From Parasphingopyxis algicola (lineage in GTDB: Bacteria > Pseudomonadota > Alphaproteobacteria > Sphingomonadales > Sphingomonadaceae), in assembly GCF_013378075.1 (NCBI RefSeq), contig NZ_CP051131.1:2802501-2866500 (forward strand): a stretch of 64,000 nucleotides of DNA, given 5' to 3'. Under the pieces are notes generated by a model. It was not told the origin of the DNA and did not search any database. It was given only the letters and a program-made list of their open reading frames with translations. Made by a program: the position numbers and the translations under genes. Shown here piece after piece: positions 44,169-53,515 of the stretch (position 1 is its first letter; the number at the start of each line of letters is the position of its first letter).

Positions 44169-45392
44169 ATGAAGGGATGGCGGCTGTGCGGAAGCATCGG
44201 GCTGCTGTCCCTTCTCCTTTCCGGTCCCGCCCCTGCGCAGGACGATGCCGGGGCCGATCCGCTGCTCGAACAGAGGCTCGGCAGTTTTCTGGCGGGCGGC
44301 TACGAACCGCTCACCACGCCGGTCGGCTGGTACAGCCCGACCGCGCAGGTCGCTGGCGCCGACTATCCCGATATCCGGCAGGTCGCCGAAACCGATGCGC
44401 TGGACGCCGATGCGGTTGCGGCGGTCGCCGCGCATGCCGAGCGGATCGGCAGTTCGGCGCTGCTGGTCTCGCATGGCGGCGCGCTCGTCCATGAAAGCTA
44501 TTGGCGGGACAGCGGGCGCGACACCTATTTCAACCCGCAATCCATGTCGAAGACCGTGCTCGCGCTGCTGGTCGGGATCGCCGTCGACGAAGGCCATATC
44601 GGCAGCGTCGACGATCCCGTCGGCCGCTATATCGCCGAATGGGCGGAGGACCCGCGCGGCGCGATCACGATCCGCAACCTGCTGCACATGTCCGGCGGGC
44701 TGGAACAGCTCGGCGGCGATTACGGCTATGCCGTGGTGCCCGAAAACCCGGCCGTCGCCCAGCATTTCGGCAGCGATTTCGTCGGGCCGATTTTGGGGCT
44801 CGCCCAGGCCGATCCACCCGGCGCGCGCTGGGATTACAACAATAACGAAACCAACCTGCTCGGCGTCCTCATCGCACGCGCGACGGGCCGGCGCTATGCG
44901 GACTATCTGTCTGAGAAATTGTGGCGGCCGCTGGGCCTGGCCGATGCGTCCCTGTATCTCGACCGCGAGGGCGGGACACCGATGGTCAGCTGTTGCATCC
45001 TGTCGCGGCCGATCGACTGGCTCCGGGTCGGCGAGCTGATCGCCGGCCGCGGAGCGTTCGGGGGCGCGCGGCTCGTTCCCGCCTCCTGGATCGGCGAAAT
45101 GCTCGCGCCCGCGCCGACGCGGCCCGGCTATGGCTATCAGATTTGGCTCGGCGATCAGCGGATCGGCGGCGAACCCGATGCGCGGCCCGGCCTTGTCCCC
45201 TGGCAGAGCGAGCCGTTCGCGGCAGACGACCTGATCTTCCTGCACGGCCATGGCGCCCAGCGCGTCTGGATCATCCCGTCCCGCGATCTGGTGATCGTGC
45301 GGGCGGGCCGCAGCTGGCCGACCGAATGGGACGAAGCCGCGATCCCCAATGCCCTGATCCGCGCGCTGGACGACCGGGACGGCGGGCAATGA
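44169..45392 (+). CDS. beta-lactamase-fold serine hydrolase, exported
   Basis: A 407-residue class C beta-lactamase/esterase-type hydrolase. The signal peptide ends PAPAQDD. The S-x-x-K motif is Ser125-Met-Ser-Lys128, and Tyr223 in YNNNETN supplies the Y-x-N box. The third box, near the C-terminus, reads LHGHGAQ. ATG 44169 follows GGGGGCAGG. Its stop overlaps the flavoenzyme start (ATGA). Periplasmic members hydrolyse esters, amides or peptides rather than antibiotics. With the receptor upstream it may trim the imported compound. Confidence 0.9.
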   Translation: MKGWRLCGSIGLLSLLLSGPAPAQDDAGADPLLEQRLGSFLAGGYEPLTTPVGWYSPTAQVAGADYPDIRQVAETDALDADAVAAVAAHAERIGSSALLVSHGGALVHESYWRDSGRDTYFNPQSMSKTVLALLVGIAVDEGHIGSVDDPVGRYIAEWAEDPRGAITIRNLLHMSGGLEQLGGDYGYAVVPENPAVAQHFGSDFVGPILGLAQADPPGARWDYNNNETNLLGVLIARATGRRYADYLSEKLWRPLGLADASLYLDREGGTPMVSCCILSRPIDWLRVGELIAGRGAFGGARLVPASWIGEMLAPAPTRPGYGYQIWLGDQRIGGEPDARPGLVPWQSEPFAADDLIFLHGHGAQRVWIIPSRDLVIVRAGRSWPTEWDEAAIPNALIRALDDRDGGQ

Positions 45393-46807
45393 GCGCGCTG
45401 ACGCGCCGGAACCTCCTCCGCGCGTCCGCCGCCGCCATGATCGCACCCGCTTTGCTCGGTACCGCGCGCCGGGCTGACGAGACCGCGGACGTGCTCGTGC
45501 TCGGCGCGGGGCTGGCCGGTCTCTATACCGCCCTGCAGCTTGCCGAGGCTGGCGCGTCGGTTCTCGTCCTCGAAGCGCGCGACCGCCCGGGCGGGCGGAT
45601 CCGGACGCTTTTCGATCTGCCGGGTCGGCCCGAAGCCGGCGGTACGCAACTGAGTTCCAACTATCGCCGGTTCGTCGGCCTGGCCGAGCGGTTCGACATC
45701 CCGCTGATCGAGGACTCCCCAATGCAACGGGGCGGCGCGCCCGAACTCTATATCGCGCTCCGGGGCGCGACGATCCTGCCCGATCGATGGGCCGGCCATG
45801 CGCTGAACCCGTTCGACGGTCCGCTCGCCGGCTTGCCGCCCTGGGCGCTGCCCTTCGCGGCGATGGGCTGCGAAAACCCGCTGCCCAACGTGGCGAGCTG
45901 GCGCGATCCGGCCTTCGCCGGATGGGACCGGTCGGTCGCCGACCATCTCGGCTGGACCAGCGACCAGCTGCGTCTCGGTTTCGGGATCAACCCCGGCTAT
46001 GGCGCATCGGCCTACAGCCAGTCGGCGCTGATGTGGTTCCAGATCCTGAAGGCGATCGCCGAGCCGGACGGGCGTTTGCTGACCGTGGAGAATGGCAATC
46101 AGCGCGTCCCCGATGCGATGGCGGAGGCGCTGGGCGACCGGGTGCGCTACGGCGCGGCGGCCCGCAGCATTGCCAGCGGCACCGACGGCGTCGAGGTCCG
46201 GACCATGGATGGCGGTCGCTATCGCGCGCGCCATGCCGTGGTCACGCTGCCGACCAGCGCGCTCAGGACGGTTGCTATCGATCCCGCCCCGCCGCGCGTG
46301 CAGCAGCGCGGTATTCGCAGCCTGCCCTATAACCGCGTTGTGCGCGCCTATTTCGTGCCCGGGCGGCGCTTCTGGGAAGAGGACGGCCTGCCGCCCTCGA
46401 TCTGGAGCGACAGCTATGCGGGCCGCGTCTTCGCGTTGCGCGGTGGCGGGGGCAGCGAGATCACGATGATGCAGAGCTTCATCACGGGCCCTGCGGCCGA
46501 ACGGCTGGACCGGATGCCGCAGGCCGAAGCGATGGGCCTTGTCCAGGCGGAAATCGAGCGCATCCGACCGGCCGCGGCGGGCGCGCTCCGGCCCGCCGGC
46601 TATGTCAGCTGGGGTAACGATCCCTATGCGGGCGGCGCTTATGCCTGCTGGGCGCCGGGACAGATTACCGGTTTCGCCGATGCGCTGGCGCGGCCGCACG
46701 GCAGGCTCAGCTTTGCCGGCGAACATACCGCCATCCGCGCGCGCGGGATCGAAGGGGCGCTGGAGTCCGCGGATCGCGCGGCACGGGAGGCGTTGGCGGC
46801 TTTATAG
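45389..46807 (+). CDS. Tat-exported FAD-dependent amine oxidase-like protein
   Basis: A 472-residue flavoenzyme of the monoamine oxidase/phytoene desaturase type. The N-terminus has a Tat signal (TRRNLLRASAAAMIAPALL). The FAD-binding motif is VLGAGLAGLYTALQLAEAGA, then LEARDRPGGRIRT. LSFAGEHTAIRARGIEGALESADRAA closes the FAD site. Tat export implies the folded, flavin-loaded protein works in the periplasm. It overlaps the hydrolase gene by four bases. Its substrate is probably an amine or an unsaturated ring compound. Confidence 0.9.
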   Translation: MSALTRRNLLRASAAAMIAPALLGTARRADETADVLVLGAGLAGLYTALQLAEAGASVLVLEARDRPGGRIRTLFDLPGRPEAGGTQLSSNYRRFVGLAERFDIPLIEDSPMQRGGAPELYIALRGATILPDRWAGHALNPFDGPLAGLPPWALPFAAMGCENPLPNVASWRDPAFAGWDRSVADHLGWTSDQLRLGFGINPGYGASAYSQSALMWFQILKAIAEPDGRLLTVENGNQRVPDAMAEALGDRVRYGAAARSIASGTDGVEVRTMDGGRYRARHAVVTLPTSALRTVAIDPAPPRVQQRGIRSLPYNRVVRAYFVPGRRFWEEDGLPPSIWSDSYAGRVFALRGGGGSEITMMQSFITGPAAERLDRMPQAEAMGLVQAEIERIRPAAAGALRPAGYVSWGNDPYAGGAYACWAPGQITGFADALARPHGRLSFAGEHTAIRARGIEGALESADRAAREALAAL

Positions 46808-46870
46808 GGACAAAGGTTCGGTCTTTTTTTGGTCAGACTCGACCTGTCGGTCGAGCGCCGCGCCAGATTC

Positions 46871-46911
46871 TTGTCTGTCAGATTTTCCGCTAGGGAAATT
46901 CTGACAAACAA
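46871..46911. repeat. imperfect hairpin between convergent operon ends
   Basis: Arms 46871-46888 and 46894-46911 are complementary at 16 of 18 positions around a GCTAG loop. It lies in the 165-base gap between the flavoenzyme stop and the leftward TonB receptor stop. It may end transcription in both directions, but neither side has a T-tract. Its TTGTC/GACAA ends echo the shared operator, but spacing differs. Confidence 0.55.
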
Positions 46912-46972
46912 ATCCCGGTGCGGCGACGTTGTGCGAGCGCCGCCTTTTCCATTGGCTCTATGACAGCCGACC

Positions 46973-49462
46973 CTAGAACCCGGCGCTGACCGCCACGCCG
47001 AAATGGCGGCTGCGGCGCAGGGCGCCGACGAAGTTGCGGCGGAAGCTGTTATTCGCATCCGCATAGCGCAGGACCAGCGGTGAGCTGTCTTCGTTCGTCA
47101 GGTTGTTGACGTAGAAGTGCACCCGGTAATTGTCGTTCCGGAAGCCGAGCCGGGCATTGACCAGCGTCGTATCGCCATTGTCGATCAGGTTGTGGACCTG
47201 CGCGAAGACCCGGCTGCGATGGCTGATATTGGCGCCGGCGAAGAATTCCCAGCCGCTGCTGCCGAGATCTATCCGGTAATCGACATCGGCGAAGATCGTG
47301 TGCCGCGAGGTACGCGGAATCTGCCGTCCGTCGATCGAGCCGAAGAGCGACTGGCAACCGGCCTGGTTCGGGAACTGGTCGCCGATCGAGCAATCGACGA
47401 GGCCGTTGTCCCGGACATCGTTGAGCACGCCTTCATTCTCGTCGAACCCTTCGGTGAATTCGGGATCGAGCAGGGTGTAGTTGGCCGTGAACGTCCAGTT
47501 CGGGCTCGGCCGTACCTGGGCTTCGATCTCGAAACCCATGATCCGGGCATCGCCGGCATTGGTGATCGCCGAAACCGTGTTGTTCGCCGACTGGACATTC
47601 TGGGTCAGCTGATAGCCGTCGATCTCGTTCAGGAACGCGGCGAAGTTGAAGGTGAAATCGCCGAACGTGTTCTTCGTGCCGATCTCGTAGGAGATCGCAT
47701 CCTCCTGGTCGAAGGTGGGCACACCGGCGGCGATCGCGGTGATGCCGTTGAAACCGCCGGGCTTCGTGCCAGTCGCGAACACCGCGTAGAAGAGATTGTC
47801 GGGCGTCGCCTGCCAGCTCAGCGTGATACGCGGATCGAAGCTATTATACGTCTCGCGCCCGCTCGACTGGGCGAGGATCGGGCCGCCCTCATTCTGGTCG
47901 ACCGCCGAGAAGCGAATCCGCTCGGACGCGTATCGGCCTTCGACCGTCAGTTCGAGCGTGTCGGTGATGTCGAACCCGACCGAACCGTAAACGGCGAGGT
48001 TGCGGATATCGGTATCCGACGTGTCCCGCGAATTGGGTACGGACGGTCCGAAGAAGGGCGCGATGCTGCCGCAGATCGGATTGGCGGCGCACAGCGCGGC
48101 CTGCTGGGCGAAGGCGGCGCCAAAGCTGGCCCCCGCCTGCGCGGCGGCATTGGCCGGCACTTCGCGGACGTCCTGCGTGTTGATGCTCTGGTCGAAATAA
48201 TAGCCGCCGATCAGGAAACGGAACCGGTCGCCCTCGTAGAGCAGCTTGAGTTCCTGGCTGATGTCATGCGCATCGGTCAGCCCCTGAAAGGTGAAGTCAA
48301 CCGTCGCGCCGACATAGCCGAACGGGAAGATCGGACCGAACGGCCCGAAACCGATCGGCGCGCCCGCCGGAAAACCGCCCGGTGTGAACACCGCCGTCTG
48401 GAAGGCGGCCGGCGAATAATCGGCGTCGATGCTGAACAGCGTATCGCGGTCGTTATAGCCGGTGAGCGATACCAGGGTCAGCTCGTCGGTCAGGTCGAAC
48501 TCGATTCGCGACGACAGGTTGAGCGTGTCGATAAAGGTGCCGACCGGGCTGCCCGCGGCGAACTGGATGCTCGGATCCGCGGTGATCGGCTGCGGCTGCA
48601 ACGTGCCGCAGAAATAGCGGCCGCCGCCGCCATAGAGGGCGCCGTTGTCGAAGATGCAGTTGTTCGCTGTCGCGGGGATCGAAAAGAGCGCGGCCTGGCC
48701 GTCATCGACCTCCGAATAATAGCCGCGCAGGCGCACGCGCACCGGGCTGCCGACGGGCTCGTAGGCAATGACACCGGAGAAGGCGAGCGACTCTTCCTGG
48801 CCGAATGTGACGCCCGTGTTGGGGTTTTCATGCTCGCCGCCGAAATCGTAATAACGCACCTGCGCGCCGGCGGTCAGGCCTTCGGCGAGGCCGCCTTCGA
48901 TATAGCCGGTGATCTCGTAGCGATCGTCTTCCGAGGCATCGAGGCTCATCCGCCCGCCGAATTCGTCGCTCGGCGAACGGGTGATGATGTTGATCGCACC
49001 CGAATAGGTGTTGCGCCCATAGAGCGCCGATTGCGGGCCTTTGACGACTTCGAGCCGTTCGATATCGTCGACATTATAGTCGGAGATCGAACCGGTGATG
49101 TAGATGCCGTCGATAAAGGTCGCGACACCGGAATCGCCGAGAATGTTCGCCTGGCCGCGAATGACCGGGCGGTTGGAATCGCGCCCGAATTCATTGTCGA
49201 AGGTCAGGCCCGCGGTCGTGTTCGCGATATCGGTCAGATCCTGCAGGTTGAGCTGCTCGATCGTCTCCGCGGTCGCGACGGCCACAGAGACCGGCGCATT
49301 CTGCAGCGCTTCCTCGCGCCGGCGCGCCATCACGATGATCGGCTCGTTGCCGCCCGTCTCCGCGCCTTCGCCCGCGACCTGCGCACTGGCGGTGCCCGGC
49401 AGCGCAAGTGCCGCGATACCCGCCGTCGTCGCGAGCAATAATCCCTTGTTCCGTGATGTCAT
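46973..49462 (-). CDS. TonB-dependent outer membrane receptor
   Basis: An 829-residue receptor. The signal peptide ends TASAQVAG, then PIIVMARRREEALQNAPVSVAV begins the plug. VVKGPQSALYGRNTYSGAINI follows, and the barrel ends in VSAGF. It is of the class common in sphingomonads for complex organic substrates. ATG 49462 follows GGGAGGGACTT. The shared palindrome copy 2 is 48 bases upstream, so this gene and the 41687 receptor are likely co-regulated. It is convergent with the flavoenzyme operon. Confidence 0.95.
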   Translation of the reverse strand: MTSRNKGLLLATTAGIAALALPGTASAQVAGEGAETGGNEPIIVMARRREEALQNAPVSVAVATAETIEQLNLQDLTDIANTTAGLTFDNEFGRDSNRPVIRGQANILGDSGVATFIDGIYITGSISDYNVDDIERLEVVKGPQSALYGRNTYSGAINIITRSPSDEFGGRMSLDASEDDRYEITGYIEGGLAEGLTAGAQVRYYDFGGEHENPNTGVTFGQEESLAFSGVIAYEPVGSPVRVRLRGYYSEVDDGQAALFSIPATANNCIFDNGALYGGGGRYFCGTLQPQPITADPSIQFAAGSPVGTFIDTLNLSSRIEFDLTDELTLVSLTGYNDRDTLFSIDADYSPAAFQTAVFTPGGFPAGAPIGFGPFGPIFPFGYVGATVDFTFQGLTDAHDISQELKLLYEGDRFRFLIGGYYFDQSINTQDVREVPANAAAQAGASFGAAFAQQAALCAANPICGSIAPFFGPSVPNSRDTSDTDIRNLAVYGSVGFDITDTLELTVEGRYASERIRFSAVDQNEGGPILAQSSGRETYNSFDPRITLSWQATPDNLFYAVFATGTKPGGFNGITAIAAGVPTFDQEDAISYEIGTKNTFGDFTFNFAAFLNEIDGYQLTQNVQSANNTVSAITNAGDARIMGFEIEAQVRPSPNWTFTANYTLLDPEFTEGFDENEGVLNDVRDNGLVDCSIGDQFPNQAGCQSLFGSIDGRQIPRTSRHTIFADVDYRIDLGSSGWEFFAGANISHRSRVFAQVHNLIDNGDTTLVNARLGFRNDNYRVHFYVNNLTNEDSSPLVLRYADANNSFRRNFVGALRRSRHFGVAVSAGF

Positions 49463-49509
49463 AAGTCCCTCCCAAAACTCTTTGTTGAAACAGTCCGTGT
49501 CTCCGGTAA

Positions 49510-49525
49510 ATTTGTCCAGACAAAT
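49510..49525. promoter_or_regulatory. shared operator, copy 2 (before TonB receptor)
   Basis: ATTTGTCCAGACAAAT, one mismatch from the perfect palindrome seen at 41611 and 57551. It lies 48 bases before the leftward receptor start, in a 127-base gap. The flanks (AAAATTTGTC) and the GTTTTGGGAG leader near the ATG also match the 41687 receptor leader. Confidence 0.72.
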
Positions 49526-49589
49526 TTTATTTTCGGCGCAGTGAAGTCATAGAGTGTGGCGCAACTGCAACGCCGGCGTTGTGGCTATT

Positions 49590-50672
49590 CTACGGTTGGT
49601 TGTTGCCCGGCATGTCGGCCGGACAGGCGATGACGTCGACGCCCAGCAGCTCGGTGTCGGGCGTCAGATAGTCGGCGCGGACGGGTTCGGACCGCGCGAG
49701 ATCGGTCGACAGATAGCGGGCGCTGTTGTCGCACAGGATCGTCGCGACGGCGCAACCCGGGCCGCGCGCCGCGACCACCGAGAGCGCGGCGACGATATTC
49801 GCGCCGCTCGAGATGCCGACGCCGAGGCCGAGCCGGTGGGCGAGCTGCTGCGCCATCAGGATCGCATCGCCGTCGGCGACCGCGATCACGGGCGCGAGTT
49901 CGTCGAGCCTGACGATATCGGGAATGAATTCGTCGGACACGCCCTGGATGCGATGATGGCCGACCTTGTGGCCGGTCGACAGCGTCGGCGATTCCGCCGG
50001 CTCGACGGGATGGACGGCGATGGCATGACCATGGGCACGGCAATAGCGCGCCGCGCCCATCACCGTGCCGCCCGTGCCGACGCCGGCGACGAACGCGTCC
50101 GGCGTCCGCCCGATGCTCTCCATCTGGGCGAACAGCTCGGGCATCGTGCCCTCGGCATGGGCACGCCAATTGTCGTCATTCTCGAACTGGCGGGACAGGA
50201 ACGCGCCCTCGCGGTCCGCCATCGCCCTGGCTTGGGCAATGGCGCCAAGAAAGCCGCCTTCTTCGCGCGAGACGAGACGCAGTTCGGCGCCGTGGCTTGC
50301 GAGTAGCGCGCGGCGTTCGGCGCTCATCCAGTCGGGCATGAAGATCGTCACCGGGTGACCGAGCGCCCGGCCGAGCGCTGCCAGCGCGATGCCGGCATTG
50401 CCGCTTGTCGCCTCGACGATCGGCTGGCCGGGCGCGAGTTCTCCGCGCGCTTTCGCAGCGAACAGGATCCCGTGCGCCATCCGGTCCTTGATCGATCCGG
50501 TCAGATTGATGAACTCGGCCTTGGCGTAAACCGTCGTTCGCTCGTCGCGAAACCGTATATGGATGGCGATAAGCGGCGTCCGGCCGACAAGCGCGCCGAG
50601 CGGCGTGCAGCAGGGCGGCGGCAATGCGGAATCGTACGCGTGGCGCTGCGCCAGGACGGTGCGTGTGAGCAA
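49590..50672 (-). CDS. PLP-dependent cysteine synthase-family enzyme
   Basis: A 360-residue fold-type II PLP enzyme. The Schiff-base lysine is Lys62 in NLTGSIKDRMAHGI. EATSGNAGIALAAL and AGVGTGGTVMG bind the substrate carboxylate and PLP phosphate. An extra 90-residue C-terminal end exceeds typical CysK. The start is TTG 50672 with GAGGGAGA before it. It diverges from an Lrp-type regulator, a layout seen for amino-acid enzymes. It may make or break cysteine, cystathionine or a diamino acid; the exact reaction is not certain. Confidence 0.85.
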   Translation of the reverse strand: MLTRTVLAQRHAYDSALPPPCCTPLGALVGRTPLIAIHIRFRDERTTVYAKAEFINLTGSIKDRMAHGILFAAKARGELAPGQPIVEATSGNAGIALAALGRALGHPVTIFMPDWMSAERRALLASHGAELRLVSREEGGFLGAIAQARAMADREGAFLSRQFENDDNWRAHAEGTMPELFAQMESIGRTPDAFVAGVGTGGTVMGAARYCRAHGHAIAVHPVEPAESPTLSTGHKVGHHRIQGVSDEFIPDIVRLDELAPVIAVADGDAILMAQQLAHRLGLGVGISSGANIVAALSVVAARGPGCAVATILCDNSARYLSTDLARSEPVRADYLTPDTELLGVDVIACPADMPGNNQP

Positions 50673-50728
50673 TGAAATCTCCCTCTTCGCTAGGAATGCT
50701 ATGGGAGCGAAGGCGAGAAATCATCGCC

Positions 50729-50765
50729 ATATTTTGGATATACTGCGTTTCAACGATCAAAATAT
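50729..50765. promoter_or_regulatory. inverted repeat in PLP-enzyme/Lrp divergent promoter
   Basis: ATATTTTG (50729-50736) and CAAAATAT (50758-50765) are perfect complements 21 bases apart, in AT-rich DNA unlike its surroundings. Lrp/AsnC proteins bind spaced AT-rich repeats. It lies 20 bases before the regulator's start. Confidence 0.55.
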
Positions 50766-50784
50766 TCTGTATCAATGCCCTACA

Positions 50785-51243
50785 ATGAAAAATATTGACG
50801 AAACCGATCGCCGCATTCTCGGCCTGCTGCAACAGGATGCGACGCGGTCGCTGGAGAGCATCGGCGAGACGCTGTCGCTGTCGGTCAACAATGTTTGGCG
50901 GCGGGTGAAGCGGCTCGAGGCGGACGGCGTGATCGCGCGGCGGGTCGCACTGATCGATCCCGAGGCGGTCGGGCTCGCCGTCACCGTGTTCGTCGCGATC
51001 AAGACCAGCGATCACAGCGAGGAATGGCTCGAAGCGTTCGCCGAGGCCGCGCGGGCATTGCCCGAAGTGGTGGAACTCTACCGCATGGCCGGCGATGTCG
51101 ATTATTTCGTCAAGCTGCTGGTTCGCGACGTCGGCGATTACGACCGGGTCTATCGCAAGCTGATCGCGACCGCGCCGATGAGCGATGTCAGCGCGAGTTT
51201 CGCGATGGAGCGGATCAAGTTCGACACCGCAGTGCCGCTTTGA
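50785..51243 (+). CDS. Lrp/AsnC-family transcriptional regulator
   Basis: A 152-residue regulator: MKNIDETDRRILGLLQQDATRSLESIGETLSLSVNNVWRRVKRLEADGVI is the AsnC-type HTH; the C-terminal RAM domain spans about 65-150 with AGDVDYFVKLLVRD. ATG 50785 fits the family start; the frame is open upstream without homology. It diverges from the PLP enzyme, which it probably controls in response to an amino acid. Confidence 0.92.
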   Translation: MKNIDETDRRILGLLQQDATRSLESIGETLSLSVNNVWRRVKRLEADGVIARRVALIDPEAVGLAVTVFVAIKTSDHSEEWLEAFAEAARALPEVVELYRMAGDVDYFVKLLVRDVGDYDRVYRKLIATAPMSDVSASFAMERIKFDTAVPL

Positions 51244-51270
51244 AGTGGAGCAAGCCCATGAACGGTCAGC

Positions 51271-51325
51271 CCTGAGCATGTCGAAGGGCGTCTTACGACG
51301 GAGAAACATGCTTTGACAGGCTCAG
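51271..51325. repeat. REP-like palindrome
   Basis: CCTGAGCATGTCGAAGG (51271-51287) and CTTTGACAGGCTCAG (51311-51325) are imperfect complements. This GCCTGTCGAAGG type is a dispersed element in sphingomonads (from memory). It fills much of the 122-base gap between the Lrp gene and the convergent CoA-transferase gene. Confidence 0.6.
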
Positions 51326-51365
51326 CACTAACGGATGTGGCACATCCGCCGGTCGTAATCTGTTT

Positions 51366-52541
51366 TTAAGCCGCCGCCCCCGCCTTCTTGAGCGTCGCGA
51401 TCTCGTCCGCCGAATAGCCGAGACCCGCCAGCACGGCATCGCTCTGATCGCCGGGTTCGGGCAGCGTATCCGGCGCTCCGGTGCGCACGCCCGCCATGTC
51501 GATAGGGAGGACCGGCAGCTGTACGGTTCGGCCGTCGGTCAGCGTGACATCCTGCAGCCCGCCGCTCGCGGCGAGGTGCGGATCGTCGAACAGTTCCTCG
51601 GGCTTGCCGATAGGCGCGAAGGGCAGGCCGGTGCCGTCGAGCTTCGCGATCAGTTCGTCCCGCGTGAACGTCTTCATCAGGTCGCGGATCTCGGGCATGA
51701 TCTCCTCGCGCGCTTCGACCCGGGCGTTGTTCTCGCGCAGTTCCTCTCGCGCCCAGAGATCGTCGAGCCCGAACAGCGCACAGAATTTTTCCCATAGCGC
51801 ATCGGTGACGACGCCGATGAACACCGGCTCGTCGGCGGTCTCGAAGACGTCGTAGATCGCCCAGGCGGAGACGCGCGCCGGCATCGGCGCCGCCGCCCGA
51901 CCGGTCACCGCCTTTTGCGCCATATGCTGGCCGACCAAATAGACGGTCGTTTCGAACAGCGAGGCCTGCACCTTCTGTCCGCGCCCGGTGCGGTGGCGTT
52001 CCTCGAGCGCGGCGAGGATCGCGATGACGCCGAACATGCCGCCGGTCACGTCGATGACGCTCGCCCCCGCGCGCAGTGGCCGGCCCGGCGGGCCGGTCAT
52101 ATAGGCGAGCCCGCCCATCATCTGCGCGACCTCGTCGAGCGCTGTCCGGTTTTCATAGGGCCCGGGCAGGAAGCCCTTTTCCGAGCAGTAGATGAGCTTC
52201 GGGTTGGTTTCGGCCAGCGCCTCATAACCGAGGCCGAGTTTCTCCATCGCGCCGGGGCGGTAATTCTCGATCAGGATATCGGCGCTGTCGGCCAGCTTCT
52301 TCGCCGCGACGAGGCCCTGCGGGTCTTTCAAGTTCAGGCAGATGCTCTGCTTGTGCCGGTTGTACATCGGGAAATAGCCGCCGCCCGAGCCGAGCAGCCG
52401 CCGCGTCCGGTCCCCGCCGACCGGCTCGACGCGGATCACCTCGGCGCCGAGTTCGGCGAGGATCGCTCCCGCCGCGGGCCCCATGACCATATGGGTGAAT
52501 TCGACGACGCGGAGCCCCGCCAGCGGTCCATCGGTCTTCAT
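51366..52541 (-). CDS. CaiB/BaiF family CoA-transferase
   Basis: A 391-residue family III CoA-transferase. GLRVVEFTHMVMGPAAGAILAELGAEVIRVEP is the N-terminal signature, and ENRTALDEVAQMMGG carries the catalytic Asp136 that forms the acyl anhydride. GGMFGVIAILAALEERHRTGRGQ is a conserved core helix. It moves CoA between carboxylic acids. Its ATG overlaps the lyase stop (ATGA), so the pair are coupled. A transferase with an HMG-CoA-lyase-type enzyme suggests activation of a 3-hydroxy-3-methyl or citramalate-like acid before cleavage. Confidence 0.93.
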   Translation of the reverse strand: MKTDGPLAGLRVVEFTHMVMGPAAGAILAELGAEVIRVEPVGGDRTRRLLGSGGGYFPMYNRHKQSICLNLKDPQGLVAAKKLADSADILIENYRPGAMEKLGLGYEALAETNPKLIYCSEKGFLPGPYENRTALDEVAQMMGGLAYMTGPPGRPLRAGASVIDVTGGMFGVIAILAALEERHRTGRGQKVQASLFETTVYLVGQHMAQKAVTGRAAAPMPARVSAWAIYDVFETADEPVFIGVVTDALWEKFCALFGLDDLWAREELRENNARVEAREEIMPEIRDLMKTFTRDELIAKLDGTGLPFAPIGKPEELFDDPHLAASGGLQDVTLTDGRTVQLPVLPIDMAGVRTGAPDTLPEPGDQSDAVLAGLGYSADEIATLKKAGAAA

Positions 52542-53467
52542 GCCGCCTCCCGGAAGCCGAGCGGCAGACCCGCATCGGGCGTAAATCCGTAGAGCGGTTC
52601 GCCGGGCAGTGCCTCGGCGACGATCTCGCGCACCTTTAGCAGCTTTTCGAGGTCGATCCCGGTCTCGTATCCCATGGCTTCGAGCATGAAGACGAGATCC
52701 TCGGTCACGATATTGCCCGACGCACCGGGTGCGAACGGGCATCCGCCCAACCCGCCGAGCGAGGCGTCGAAGGTGGTGATCCCCTCCTCGAGCCCGGCCA
52801 CGACATTCGCGAGACCGAGCCCGCGGGTGTTATGCAAATGCAGCGTATTGAGCTTGTCGGCGCCCACCGCCGCCTTCACCTTGCGCACGAGCCGCCGCAC
52901 ATGTTCGGGGTTGGCATAGCCGGTTGTGTCCGAGAGGCCGACCTCTGCGACACCGGCTTCCATCGACGCTTCGGCGAGCCGGACGACCTGGTCCTCGCTG
53001 ACCGGTCCTTCGATCGTGCAGCCGAAGGCGGTCGACAACCCGACCTCGAAATGCGGACGCGCGCCTTTGGACTGGGCGGCGACGAGCTCGGCGATCGCGC
53101 GGATCTCGGCCAGCATCGCCGGATGGTCCTTGCGGACATTGGCGATGCTGTGCGTTTCGGACATCGAGAAGGGGATCGACATCTTGTCGACTCCTGCCGC
53201 GATAGCGCGCTCCGCGCCTTTCAAGTTGGGGATCAGCGCGACGACGTCGAGGTTCGGCAGCGTCTTGGCATAGGCGACCAGTTCTGCCGTGTCGGCCATT
53301 TGCGGCAGCAGTTTGGGCGGCACGAAACTGCCCACTTCGATCTCGCCGACGCCGGCCTCGGCCTCGGCCTTGATCCAGGCCTTCTTGGCGTCGAGCGGCA
53401 TCACCCGGTCGATGCTTTGCAGCCCGTCGCGCGGGCCGACTTCGGAGATGTGTATCTTCTGATTCAT
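52538..53467 (-). CDS. HMG-CoA lyase-family enzyme
   Basis: A 309-residue TIM-barrel lyase. The metal site has ISEVGPRDGLQ and LHLHNTRGLGLANVVAG (H-x-H); the catalytic cysteine is in GGLGGCPFAPGASGN. The family includes 3-hydroxy-3-methylglutaryl-CoA lyase and related (R)-citramalyl-CoA-cleaving enzymes. Products would be acetyl- or acyl-CoA plus a ketoacid. ATG 53467 follows GGAGCAG. It overlaps the CoA-transferase gene and follows leuD after a REP-bearing gap of 205 bases. Context argues for a catabolic substrate other than leucine. Confidence 0.9.
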   Translation of the reverse strand: MNQKIHISEVGPRDGLQSIDRVMPLDAKKAWIKAEAEAGVGEIEVGSFVPPKLLPQMADTAELVAYAKTLPNLDVVALIPNLKGAERAIAAGVDKMSIPFSMSETHSIANVRKDHPAMLAEIRAIAELVAAQSKGARPHFEVGLSTAFGCTIEGPVSEDQVVRLAEASMEAGVAEVGLSDTTGYANPEHVRRLVRKVKAAVGADKLNTLHLHNTRGLGLANVVAGLEEGITTFDASLGGLGGCPFAPGASGNIVTEDLVFMLEAMGYETGIDLEKLLKVREIVAEALPGEPLYGFTPDAGLPLGFREAA

Positions 53468-53515
53468 TCTGCTGCTCCGGCCATCACAGATAGGCCTGTC
53501 ATTCTGTTCGCTAGG

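Noticed and set aside
46824-46830. T-run after the flavoenzyme gene as an intrinsic terminator
   Set aside because: No stem stands directly before it.
46871-46911. Fourth copy of the shared operator
   Set aside because: It contains TTGTC and GACAA, but the spacing is over 20 bases and it lies between convergent gene ends, so a hairpin is the better reading.
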